Source: Alphaproteobacteria bacterium
GTDB lineage: Bacteria > Pseudomonadota > Alphaproteobacteria > Micropepsales > Micropepsaceae
DNA: 38,694 nucleotides
Reading direction: 5' to 3'
Assembly: GCA_018971835.1 (NCBI GenBank)
Contig: JAGWZW010000029.1
Location: 1-38,694, forward strand
The number at the start of each line of letters is the position of its first letter. Within the stretch, counting starts at the first letter, position 1. Below are positions 25,476 through 33,511 of the stretch, in pieces. Position numbers and translations under genes: made by a program. The notes under the pieces are model-generated. The model saw only the letters and a program-made list of their open reading frames with translations. It had not been told where the DNA came from and did not search any database.

Positions 25476-27253
25476 CAGAATGCCTGTCCCAAACTGACGT
25501 AAACCTGCACCGGTCCATCGCCGCTTTGCGGATTGAGCGGCGTGCCGATATCGAGCCGTAGCGGCCCGAAGCCCGTGTAATAGCGCAGCCCCAGCCCGGC
25601 CCCCACGCGCGGCGCCCCGGCGTCGGCGAAATACGGGCTTTCCGAAACCATGCCGGCATCCACGAAACCGACGATGCCGATATCCTTCCAGGCCCGATAG
25701 CGCAGTTCAAAGCTGGTTTCGCCGAGGCCGCGCCCGCCAACCGGATTGCCCGCGGCATCGCGCGGACCGATGCGCTGATAGCCATAGCCGCGCACCGAGC
25801 CGCCGCCGCCCGAATAGAACCGCAAATCCGCGGGCACGCCGCCCTGGGGCGCGAACAGAATTGAGCCTAACCGGATGCGCGCCGCCGCGACAAACTTGGA
25901 ATCCGCATCCAGCGGTCGATAGGCGGTGGCCGCGCCCGAGAGAATCAGGAACGCGCGCAACCCGCCGGAAGTTCCGAACGCCGGTTCGGCCTGGACGGCC
26001 AGCCGCTCGCCTTTTTCCGGGTTAAGCAGAGAGCCCGTAGAATCGAAGGTCACGCCCAGCGGCACACCAGCCAACACACTGAAATCCGAGCTGCCGCTTT
26101 GGCGGATATCGGCGGCCTCCAGCGAGAGCCCCCCTATGCCCGCCCAGTGTCCGCCCAGCGGCGTAGTGATCTGTGCCAAGCCGGTAGCACCGCTCTTGTC
26201 GTAGGCGTCCGTGAGATCGCGCTCGACCTTGAGATCGAAGCCAAGACTTTGGCCCCTCTCCGGAACGTGCGGCAGGGTCAGCGCCGCCTCCAGCGATTGG
26301 GCAATGGTGGCGAGTTGCAGATCGAAGCGCAGATGCTCGGCCTCGCCCCAGAGATTGCGGTGCTCCCAGAACGCCTTCAGGCCCGGGCCGGTATCGGTGG
26401 CGTAGTTGACGCCACCACCGAACGAATGCGGCGGGCCTTCGTGCGCCTCGACCGTGATAGGCAGGTCACCTGCCGCGTCAAGCTTTCCGACATTCGGCTT
26501 GACGATCAGTTGATCGAACAGGCTGAGATCGGAAAGGCGCTTGCGGTACTCGTCCAGCTTGCGGACATCGTAGGTGGCATTCTTTCTCCAGGGCACGATC
26601 CGCGCAAGAAAAGCCGGGTTGGTCCGCTTGGTACCGCTGACATCGACCGCGCCGAAATGCGCTGCGCGCCCCGGATCGACATCGAAAGCCAGGGTCATCC
26701 TGTGCGTGGCGTGGTCGGCGATGGCCCGGCGTTCAGCGAGCTTCGCCGCCGGCCGGCCGCGTTCCTCGAGCCTGCGGATCAGCAGTTCGGTTGCGGCGAT
26801 GATCGGCGCCGCACGCGCCGCCATGCCAGGGTTCAGCCCGAGATCCTGGCAGGCCTTCGGTACGCCCTCAGGCGGCGGCGACTTGTATCGGATCGTGCAG
26901 GCACCGAGTGTATAGCGCTGGCCCGGCGAGACCTTGACCGTGACAAGGATGGGGGTCTTGTTGTCGTCGATGGCAATGGCGACCGTGCCATCATAATAGC
27001 CTTCCGAACGCAGGACTGCCACGAACACCGTCCTGTCGCCGTCTGCGCGTTGCTCAAGGCCGGCGAGGCCCGGCGGCGGGTTGTTCGCCGCCTGAACCAG
27101 GCGCGAAACGCCTGAAAGTTCCGCATTAAGATCGTTTCGTCCGCTTTCGATCGCGACACGATAGGCAAGTGTGTCCGCCCCATGCGCCGCCGGAACGAGC
27201 GCTGCGGTAAGAAATCCGGCTGCCCCGGCCAGCCAATGTCTCGCGGAACGCAT
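25475..27253 (-). CDS. tamA: TamA, BamA-family outer-membrane protein
   Basis: The 592-residue protein has a signal peptide (cleavage near AAHGA at about residue 26), N-terminal POTRA-like domains and a C-terminal 16-stranded Omp85 barrel. Barrel signs are GGGVNYATDTGPGLKAFWEH, FYSGGGGSVRGYGYQRIGP (the conserved VRGY motif of loop 6) and a final strand ending in VYVSLGQAF with terminal phenylalanine. Adjacent tamB supports TamA over BamA. ATG 27253 places the signal peptide at the start; an ATG-type codon at 27292 adds 13 residues. The next gene downstream on this strand is tamB, overlapping by one base. Confidence 0.93.
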   Translation of the reverse strand: MRSARHWLAGAAGFLTAALVPAAHGADTLAYRVAIESGRNDLNAELSGVSRLVQAANNPPPGLAGLEQRADGDRTVFVAVLRSEGYYDGTVAIAIDDNKTPILVTVKVSPGQRYTLGACTIRYKSPPPEGVPKACQDLGLNPGMAARAAPIIAATELLIRRLEERGRPAAKLAERRAIADHATHRMTLAFDVDPGRAAHFGAVDVSGTKRTNPAFLARIVPWRKNATYDVRKLDEYRKRLSDLSLFDQLIVKPNVGKLDAAGDLPITVEAHEGPPHSFGGGVNYATDTGPGLKAFWEHRNLWGEAEHLRFDLQLATIAQSLEAALTLPHVPERGQSLGFDLKVERDLTDAYDKSGATGLAQITTPLGGHWAGIGGLSLEAADIRQSGSSDFSVLAGVPLGVTFDSTGSLLNPEKGERLAVQAEPAFGTSGGLRAFLILSGAATAYRPLDADSKFVAAARIRLGSILFAPQGGVPADLRFYSGGGGSVRGYGYQRIGPRDAAGNPVGGRGLGETSFELRYRAWKDIGIVGFVDAGMVSESPYFADAGAPRVGAGLGLRYYTGFGPLRLDIGTPLNPQSGDGPVQVYVSLGQAF

Positions 27254-27324
27254 GATGCATACCAAGCGAGCAAATATGGCCGAATTGCGCAAGACCGGTC
27301 ATGACATGGCGCAAATTTGCCACC

Positions 27325-28302
27325 CTAATGCTTCACGCGCGGCTGGCTGGCGGTCGGCCCGGCATATTCGGCGACAACCGGCGTCTCCCGATCCGTGGCG
27401 TAACCGCGGAACATGCCCAGCGTATTGTAATACATGCCCACATTGCCGTGGCGGTCCACGCCAATCAGCCCGGCTTCGGCCTTGAGTGGTGCAAGCGTCC
27501 CAAACACATCCGCCTTCATCGCCGCGTCCAGCGATTGATGGGCGTAACGCATGCGGTCCGCCACGTCCTTCGAGACCGAATAGCGGATGTAATATTCGCC
27601 ATGTCCGGTGCCGGAGAAGCCTCCTGCGTCATCCGCCGCGTAAACACCTGCGCCCACGATCGGCGAATCGCCCACCCGGCCGGGGATCTTGGCGTCGAAA
27701 CCGCCTGTGGAGGTCGCCGCTGCAATATGGCCGCAGCGGTCCAGCGCCACCGCGCCCACCGTGCCATGCTCGGGCACCGCGCTGCGCTCGACCTTGCCGG
27801 TCTTGACGAAATAGGACGGAGGTACCGCCACCGCGCCCAGTTTCTCCGCATAGGCCTGACCGCGGTCGCCCACCATCAGGACATGGCGGTTCGCCTCCAT
27901 CACCAGGCGGGCGGCATGAATCGGGTTCTTGAGCGCGGTCATCGAGGCGACGCCACCGGCGCGCAGGCCGTCGCCGTCCATGATCGCTGCATCGGTTTCC
28001 ACCAGGCCGGCGGCATCGGCGATGGCGCCGCGGCCCGCATTGAAGGCGCCGGAATCTTCAAAGGCCTCCACGGTCTGTTCCACGACATCGAGGCTGGACG
28101 CGCCCGCCGCCAGCGCCGCGCGCGCCTTCTGCAGCGCTTGCTTCATCACCGCGAACCGCGCGGTACCGTCCATCTTCTCGTCAATGGCGCCGCCATGCAC
28201 CACCACAGCGAACGTGCTGTGCGCGTGGCAGCTATTGGCAGCGGCAAAGCCGGCCTGCGGCACGGCGCATAGAATCGCGGCGAGAAATATCTGGCGTCTC
28301 AT
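27325..28302 (-). CDS. Isoaspartyl peptidase/L-asparaginase (Ntn-hydrolase, family 2), exported
   Basis: The 325-residue precursor has an N-terminal signal peptide (RRQIFLAAILCAVPQAGFAAA) and the asparaginase-2 domain: VVVHGGAIDEKM at the start, FNAGRG near residue 87 and the self-cleavage site HGTVGAVALD, with Thr about residue 181 as nucleophile. Downstream ATSTGGFDAKIPGRVGDSPIVGAGVYA is the conserved substrate region. The enzyme cleaves isoaspartyl dipeptides and asparagine. Export to the periplasm is inferred from the signal peptide. ATG 28302 precedes it directly; a GTG at 28314 is possible. It lies 71 bases downstream of tamA's coding start on the same strand, with no clear promoter seen. 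Confidence 0.9.
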   Translation of the reverse strand: MRRQIFLAAILCAVPQAGFAAANSCHAHSTFAVVVHGGAIDEKMDGTARFAVMKQALQKARAALAAGASSLDVVEQTVEAFEDSGAFNAGRGAIADAAGLVETDAAIMDGDGLRAGGVASMTALKNPIHAARLVMEANRHVLMVGDRGQAYAEKLGAVAVPPSYFVKTGKVERSAVPEHGTVGAVALDRCGHIAAATSTGGFDAKIPGRVGDSPIVGAGVYAADDAGGFSGTGHGEYYIRYSVSKDVADRMRYAHQSLDAAMKADVFGTLAPLKAEAGLIGVDRHGNVGMYYNTLGMFRGYATDRETPVVAEYAGPTASQPRVKH

Positions 28303-28367
28303 GGCGTCCCCCACTGTTAGGCCGCGAGCCTAGGCCCGATACGCAGGCCTGCCAAGCAAGGCCGGGG

Positions 28368-29513
28368 TCAAACCTCCGCGAGGGCGGCGCTGAGATCGGC
28401 GATCAGATCGTCCGCCGCTTCGATCCCGACCGAGAGGCGCAACAAGTCCTGCGGGCAGGGCGAGCCGGCCCCTTCGATCGAGCCGCGATGCTCGATCAGG
28501 CTTTCGACACCGCCGAGCGAGGTCGCCCGCTTCCATAATTTGACGCGCGCCGCGGCGGCGACCGCTGCCTGCTCGCCGCCCCTGACGCGAATGGACAGCA
28601 TGCCCCCGAAGCCGCCCGCCATCTGCTGCGCCGCGATCTCGTGGCCGGGGCTCTCCGCAAGGCCCGGATAAAGCACCTCCGCGACCTTAGGATGTTTCTG
28701 CATGGCATGGGCGATCTTCATGGCGCTTGCGCTCGCCGTGCGCACGCGGGGAAACAAGGTGCGCATGCCGCGGGTCAGGAGGAAGGCTTCGAACGGCCCT
28801 ATCACGCTGCCGAGCTTGACCCGCAGCGTTTCAATGCGCTGCCAATACTCGTCCTTCGCTTTGGCGATCAGCGCGCCGGCCAGCACATCGCTGTGGCCGT
28901 TGAGGTACTTCGTCGCCGAGTGCATGACGATGTCGGCGCCCAGCGTCAGCGGCCGCGTGAACACCGGCGTGGCCACCGTGGAATCGACGGCCAGCCTGGC
29001 GCCGGCGTCATGGGCCAGGCGCGCGGCTTCGGCGATATCGGTGACATGCCAAAGCGGGTTGCCCGGCGTTTCGATCCAGACGAGCCTGGTCTGGCCGGGG
29101 CGCAGGCGGGCCTTGAGCGCAGAGAGATCGCGCATGTCCACGAAATCGACCTCGAGGCCCCATTCGCGTGCATAGCCGCCCAGCCAGGCACGCAGGCCCC
29201 AATACATCACTTCAGCCGCCACCACGTGATCGCCCGGCCTGAGAGCGAGGAAACACGCCGTTGCGGCAGCCATGCCGGACGAGAATACCAGCGCGTCCTC
29301 ACCCTGTTCCAACGCGGCCAGCAGCGCCTCGGGCTGATCGAAGCTGGGATTGTCGGCGCGCGCATATTCGCGGCCGCGGCGATAGAGGTTGTCGGGATCG
29401 CGCAGATAGGTTGTGGCGGGATGAACGGGCATGACCACCGCGCCGCTGGTCTCCTCGACCCAGCCCAGTGCCTGTGCCGCCTTCGTCTCCGCCGACCATT
29501 CGCGCCCGCCCAT
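28368..29513 (-). CDS. Cys/Met-metabolism PLP-dependent enzyme (cystathionine beta- or gamma-lyase-like)
   Basis: The 381-residue PLP protein is of the cystathionine gamma-synthase fold. The Schiff-base lysine is K202 in MHSATKYLNGHSDV. Other signs are VMPVHPATTYLRD, the RRGREYARADNPSFD region, FSSGMAAATA that binds the cofactor phosphate, and WIETPGNPL. The family includes cystathionine beta-lyase, gamma-lyase, gamma-synthase and O-acetyl-homoserine sulfhydrylase, and sequence alone does not separate them; beta- or gamma-lyase is my best guess. ATG 29513 is chosen because the longer frame to 29771 adds 86 residues overlapping the polX end with no family match. Confidence 0.85.
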   Translation of the reverse strand: MGGREWSAETKAAQALGWVEETSGAVVMPVHPATTYLRDPDNLYRRGREYARADNPSFDQPEALLAALEQGEDALVFSSGMAAATACFLALRPGDHVVAAEVMYWGLRAWLGGYAREWGLEVDFVDMRDLSALKARLRPGQTRLVWIETPGNPLWHVTDIAEAARLAHDAGARLAVDSTVATPVFTRPLTLGADIVMHSATKYLNGHSDVLAGALIAKAKDEYWQRIETLRVKLGSVIGPFEAFLLTRGMRTLFPRVRTASASAMKIAHAMQKHPKVAEVLYPGLAESPGHEIAAQQMAGGFGGMLSIRVRGGEQAAVAAAARVKLWKRATSLGGVESLIEHRGSIEGAGSPCPQDLLRLSVGIEAADDLIADLSAALAEV

Positions 29514-29593
29514 CGCACCACCACGCTCTTGCTTCGTGCTCAAGTGTGCCTGCCCGGAACGCCCGCTGTAAAGCGGCCCTACGGCATGGCAGA

Positions 29594-31312
29594 TCAGCGC
29601 CTCAGGAGCTTCTTCAGTTGCGGCCAGCGCCGAGTGTTGAGTACATCCTTCGCCTCGATCCAGCCGCGCCGGGCCTGGTCCAGCGCATAGCGCATATAGC
29701 CGAGCGACTCCGGATTGTGGGCATCGGTGGCAAGCGCCAGCTTGAGCCCCATTGCCTTGGCCATGCGGCAATGCGTATCCGAAAGATCGAGCCGCGACGG
29801 CTGGCCGTTCACCTCCAGATGGACGCCGCGCTCCTTGGCCGCCTGCATCAGCCTGGCCATATCGACCGCATAGGCTTCGCGCTCGCCGATCAGCCGGCCC
29901 GTCGGATGGGCGATGATGTTGACATAAGGGTTGTCCATGGCGCGGATGAGGCGGTCGGTTTGCGTTTCGGAGTTGAGCGTGAAGCCGGTGTGAACGGCGG
30001 CAATAACCAGATCGAGATCGGCCAGCACGGCGTTATCGAGGCTGAGCTTCCCATCGGGCAGGATATCGACCTCCGCCGACTTCAGCAGCAGAAGATCGCG
30101 GTGGCCGGCGTTGCGCCTGTCGATCTGTGCGATCTGGCGTGCCAGACGCCGGGCATCGAGGCCATGCGTAATGCCCACATGTTTGGCGTGGTCGCTGATG
30201 GCGAGGTACTCGTAACCGCGGGCCACAGCGGCGCGGGCCATGTCTTCGATGCTACCGCTGCCGTCACTGGCGTCGGTATGGGTGTGAAGATCGCCGCGAA
30301 TCTTTTCGAGTGTCACCAACCTGGGCAGCGTACCGGATTGCGCCGCCTCGATCTCGCCGTTGTTTTCGCGTAGTTCCGGCTCGATGCAGGGCAGGCCGAT
30401 TTCGGCATAGACCTCCTTCTCGCTGCGCCCGGCGATCCAGCGCTCCTTGCGAAACACGCCATATTCATTGATCTTGAGGCGGCGCTTGATGCCCTTCAGG
30501 CGCAGCGCGATGTTATGGGCCTTCGAGCCGGTGAAATAGACGAGCGCCGCGCCGTAGCTCTCCTCCTTCACCACGCGCAGGTCGACCTGTAGCCCCGACT
30601 TCAGCTTCACGGTGGCGCGCGTCGTTCCCCGCGACAGCACCGAACCCACCTCGTCATAACGCACGAAGGCATCAATCGCCTTGGCGCCCGTGGGTGCCGT
30701 CGCCAGAATGTCGAGATCGCCCACCGTCTCCCGCCGCCGACGGTAGCTCCCGGCGACAATCACCTTGCTCACGCCGCGCAGCGCCTTGAGATAGGCCACC
30801 AGCGGTTCGGCGATCTGTTCGGCGGCAGCCAGGCGGATGCGCTGTTCGCCGCCGACGCGCGATTCCGCCGCCTTCAATATCGTCTGTTCGAGCTTGGGGC
30901 CAAAGCCGCCGAGCGTACGCAGCTTGCCGGCGCGTGCCGCCTGCGCCAGATCGGCCAGCGACTTGATCTTCAGCGATTCGTAGAGCTGCTTGACGCGCTT
31001 CGGCCCAAGGCCGGGCACGTCCGCCAGATCGGCCAGCGCCGCGGGAATGCGATGTTCGATGTCATCCAGTTCCGCGAAGTGCCCGGTTTCGACGATGGCG
31101 GCGATCTTGTGCGCCAGATCCTTGCCGATACCGGGCAGTTCCGAAAGGTCTTCGCCGGCCGCCAGCATCTCGCCGACATCGCGCGGCAGATTTTCGATCG
31201 TGCGCGCGGCATTGCGATAGGCGCGCACGCGGAAAGAATTGGCGCGGTCGATATCCAGCAGGATCGCATAACGGTTGAAGAGGCTGGCGATTTCCGGATT
31301 GTGGATCATCAT
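29594..31312 (-). CDS. polX: DNA polymerase X family (PolX) with PHP domain
   Basis: The 572-residue protein combines an N-terminal polymerase beta-like part and a C-terminal PHP domain. It begins with a helix-hairpin-helix region (ELPGIGKDLAHKIA, VPGLGPKRVKQLYESL). The nucleotidyltransferase motif GSYRRRRETVGDLDILA gives catalytic Asp199 and Asp201, with the third Asp in QVDLRVV. The PHP part starts with RGDLHTHTDASDG (His343, His345), then ISDHAKHVG. Bacterial PolX fills gaps in base excision repair, and the PHP part is a 3'-5' exonuclease. Starts at 31312 or 31309 are both ATG; no strong ribosome binding site separates them. Confidence 0.93.
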   Translation of the reverse strand: MMIHNPEIASLFNRYAILLDIDRANSFRVRAYRNAARTIENLPRDVGEMLAAGEDLSELPGIGKDLAHKIAAIVETGHFAELDDIEHRIPAALADLADVPGLGPKRVKQLYESLKIKSLADLAQAARAGKLRTLGGFGPKLEQTILKAAESRVGGEQRIRLAAAEQIAEPLVAYLKALRGVSKVIVAGSYRRRRETVGDLDILATAPTGAKAIDAFVRYDEVGSVLSRGTTRATVKLKSGLQVDLRVVKEESYGAALVYFTGSKAHNIALRLKGIKRRLKINEYGVFRKERWIAGRSEKEVYAEIGLPCIEPELRENNGEIEAAQSGTLPRLVTLEKIRGDLHTHTDASDGSGSIEDMARAAVARGYEYLAISDHAKHVGITHGLDARRLARQIAQIDRRNAGHRDLLLLKSAEVDILPDGKLSLDNAVLADLDLVIAAVHTGFTLNSETQTDRLIRAMDNPYVNIIAHPTGRLIGEREAYAVDMARLMQAAKERGVHLEVNGQPSRLDLSDTHCRMAKAMGLKLALATDAHNPESLGYMRYALDQARRGWIEAKDVLNTRRWPQLKKLLRR

Positions 31313-31364
31313 GGCCGATCAAGATTATCGTTACGCCCGGCACGGTCCGCAATGCGGCGCGGTT

Positions 31365-31943
31365 CTAGGTTCGATCCGCGAGGTGATGCTTTCCGATCAG
31401 CTTGACTGTCGAAGCCTGTATCCCTTTCTCGCCTTCCTTCTCGGCGACGACGAAGCGGACTTCATCATCCCTCTTCAGGCTCTCGAACCCGCCATCCGCC
31501 ACGGCATTCCGGTGAAAATAAACCTCCCCACCGTCGCTCGCGCTGATAAAGCCGTAGCCCTCATCAGCGAACAGCCTGGCGATCTTGCCGTGCATCGGCG
31601 TTTCTTTTGCCTTGATGCTGCCCTGGCCCCGGCGCGCAAAATCCTGAAGCTGGCGCCGCACGGCATCGAAAACGTCACGGACGGCAACGTGCATGTCTTC
31701 ATGCGCGTGATTTTCGGGGCCGGCGTTGGTCACTGCGATTTCGTGCCCGGGAATCTTGAGATCGACGCTGACGCGGTAAAGCCGGCCCTTGCGGCTGTGC
31801 CGGTGCGGTGCCTCGATCACCACGCGACAACTCACGATGCGGCCGAAATGGTGCTCCAGCTTCTCGGCCTGACGGCGCACGTCCGCCTCAACCGCATCAG
31901 AATGATCCATGCCCCGAAAGGTAACTTCAAGCGGCAATTGCAT
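31365..31943 (-). CDS. HPF/RaiA-type ribosome-associated protein fused to a cold-shock domain
   Basis: The 192-residue protein has an N-terminal HPF/RaiA (ribosomal protein S30Ae) domain, residues about 3-105, with MQLPLEVTFRGMDHSDAVEADV, the RVVIEAPHRHSRKGRLYRVSVDLKIP stretch and VRDVFDAVRRQL. A cold-shock domain follows at about 119-183 with GYGFIS (RNP1) at 129-134 and VYFHRNA (RNP2) at 141-147. HPF proteins put ribosomes to sleep in the small-subunit decoding site; the cold-shock domain binds RNA. Such fusions are known in proteobacteria. It is 23 bases downstream of the Host_attach gene on the same strand, which suggests an operon. Confidence 0.88.
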   Translation of the reverse strand: MQLPLEVTFRGMDHSDAVEADVRRQAEKLEHHFGRIVSCRVVIEAPHRHSRKGRLYRVSVDLKIPGHEIAVTNAGPENHAHEDMHVAVRDVFDAVRRQLQDFARRGQGSIKAKETPMHGKIARLFADEGYGFISASDGGEVYFHRNAVADGGFESLKRDDEVRFVVAEKEGEKGIQASTVKLIGKHHLADRT

Positions 31944-31966
31944 GACCTGCGCCTTGTCTATTGCGT

Positions 31967-32452
31967 TCAGTCCTGCGCCAAGGGAGGGCCTTCCTCAAGC
32001 GCCGGTCCGATGCGCGCCCACAAATCCTGCGGTCCCAGCTTCATGACGTCCTTGGGAATTTCGCGCCACAGTGCGGCCATCAGCTTTGGCGAAAATTCCT
32101 TGCGGAACTCGCCCAGGCTGCGCACCGGCGCCACCAGCACCAGGCGCTCGAATTTGTGCGCCTCGAAGGCCTTTTCCAGAGACGCCGAGACCGCGCGCAC
32201 AAATTCATGCTTCTCGAGCTTGTGGTAATCGTGATGCGGTTCCATCGCGCTGCGCGCCGAACTGCCGGCGCCGGCAAAGGCGCGCCCCGGCTCGTCGCTC
32301 TTCAGATCGCTGGCGTGGCGATGGATGCCGGAAGCCATGTCGGACGCTGCCGGTTCTAGGCTACGCCCGCTGGCGTTCTCATGAATCTGGAAGAATTGCG
32401 CCGCGGCACTATCGGCCACGACCACCCAGGTCTTTTTCGTCTTCCGCACCAT
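31967..32452 (-). CDS. Host_attach (baeRF-type) protein
   Basis: The 161-residue protein belongs to the family annotated as required for attachment to host cells (PF10116). From memory, this family was placed among bacterial eRF1-like (baeRF) proteins by comparative analysis. It has the N-terminal TWVVVADSAAAQFFQI and the SDEPGRAFAGAGSSARSAMEP loop, then a helix-rich HEFVRAVSASLEKA segment and LVLVAPVRSLGEFRK. ATG 32452 has GGGAG seven bases upstream; the longer frame to 32569 overlaps the terminator and adds 39 residues without family match. It precedes the HPF-cold-shock fusion, so a ribosome-linked role is more plausible than cell attachment (inference). Confidence 0.82.
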   Translation of the reverse strand: MVRKTKKTWVVVADSAAAQFFQIHENASGRSLEPAASDMASGIHRHASDLKSDEPGRAFAGAGSSARSAMEPHHDYHKLEKHEFVRAVSASLEKAFEAHKFERLVLVAPVRSLGEFRKEFSPKLMAALWREIPKDVMKLGPQDLWARIGPALEEGPPLAQD

Positions 32453-32494
32453 TATCCACTCCCTGGAGATCGGAACCCACGGAATGCAAACACG

Positions 32495-32519
32495 AAAAAA
32501 GATTAGGCGCGATGCGCCT
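32495..32519 (-). terminator. Rho-independent terminator downstream of the pfkB gene
   Basis: On the minus strand, AGGCGC-ATC-GCGCCT forms a six-base GC-rich stem with a three-base loop at 32505-32519, followed by AATCTTTTTT (32495-32504). It lies 33 bases after the pfkB stop at 32553 and before the Host_attach gene, so it separates the two transcription units. Confidence 0.7.
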
Positions 32520-32552
32520 CCCGCACCTTGATTTGCCTCAACGGCAAAGAGG

Positions 32553-33497
32553 TCAGATTTGCCGGACAACGACCTGTGGCAACAGGCGGCTCACATTTTC
32601 CGCGGTGCAAAGCTCGGTGCCATGCGACAGCAGCGCCGCCGTTCCGGCCGCCACCGCCTGGCGAAGTGCTTCAGGCAGCGCCGCGCCGGTCGCCAGCGCA
32701 TGCACCAGCGCGCCCACGAAGCTGTCGCCCGCGCCCACCGTGCTCACCGGCGTAATTGCAGGGGCGAGCGCCGACCACGCGGCATCGCGCGCGATCAGCC
32801 GCGCACCGTTCTCCGCCAGCGACAATGCCACAATCTCGGCGCCGCCAGCGGCGATAATCGCTCGCGCGGCACCGAGCATGTCCGCCTCGTTCTCGAGCGC
32901 CCGGCCGGTCAGTTCGCGCAGCTCGCGCAGATTGGGCTTCACCAGATAGACGCCGGCATCGAGCGCCGCCTTGAGCGCCGCACCGGAAGTATCGAGCACC
33001 AGCTTGCGGCCATGCGTTCTGGCCTGGCGCGCGATGTCGGCATAGAAGTCCGACGGCGCACCGGGCGGCAAGCTGCCGCTCGCCACCACGAAGGCCGGGC
33101 AGACATCTTTGAGATGCATCGCCTCGAGGCAGTTCGCCAGTTCGGTGGACGAAAGCGATGGCCCAGGCATGACGAAGCGGTATTGCTGGCCGCTCCGCGT
33201 TTCCAGAACTGTGAAATCCTCGCGCGTCTCTTCGGCAATGGCGACGGGCACGATGTGCACGCCCTCGCGCCGCAACAGCATCACAAGACGCTGACCAGTG
33301 GCGCCACCGGCCGGAAAAACGCAGGCCGCATCTTCGCCCAGCCGCCGCATCACGCGCGCGACGTTGATCCCCCCGCCGCCCGGATCGACGCGAGGCGCTG
33401 CGCATCTGAGCTTCGCCACCGGCTCGACAGCCGCCACTTCGGACGACACATCGAGCGCGGGATTCATCGTCAGGGTGACGGTGCTGCAGACAGGCAT
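32553..33497 (-). CDS. PfkB-family carbohydrate kinase (1-phosphofructokinase/6-phosphofructokinase II type)
   Basis: The 314-residue ribokinase-fold enzyme has VTLTMNPALDVSSEV at the start, the N-terminal signature DPGGGGINVARVM (glycines 40-43) and the catalytic STVGAGDSFVGALVHALATG, with Asp258 as base. The TMNPALD start and lack of a sugar-specific longer N-terminus resemble 1-phosphofructokinase, PfkB and tagatose-6-phosphate kinase; the substrate among these is not resolved. ATG 33497 has GGAGAGG upstream. It follows the FAH gene by 14 bases and ends before a clear terminator, so they are one unit of two genes. Confidence 0.86.
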   Translation of the reverse strand: MPVCSTVTLTMNPALDVSSEVAAVEPVAKLRCAAPRVDPGGGGINVARVMRRLGEDAACVFPAGGATGQRLVMLLRREGVHIVPVAIAEETREDFTVLETRSGQQYRFVMPGPSLSSTELANCLEAMHLKDVCPAFVVASGSLPPGAPSDFYADIARQARTHGRKLVLDTSGAALKAALDAGVYLVKPNLRELRELTGRALENEADMLGAARAIIAAGGAEIVALSLAENGARLIARDAAWSALAPAITPVSTVGAGDSFVGALVHALATGAALPEALRQAVAAGTAALLSHGTELCTAENVSRLLPQVVVRQI

Positions 33498-33511
33498 GGC
33501 GCCTCTCCGTC

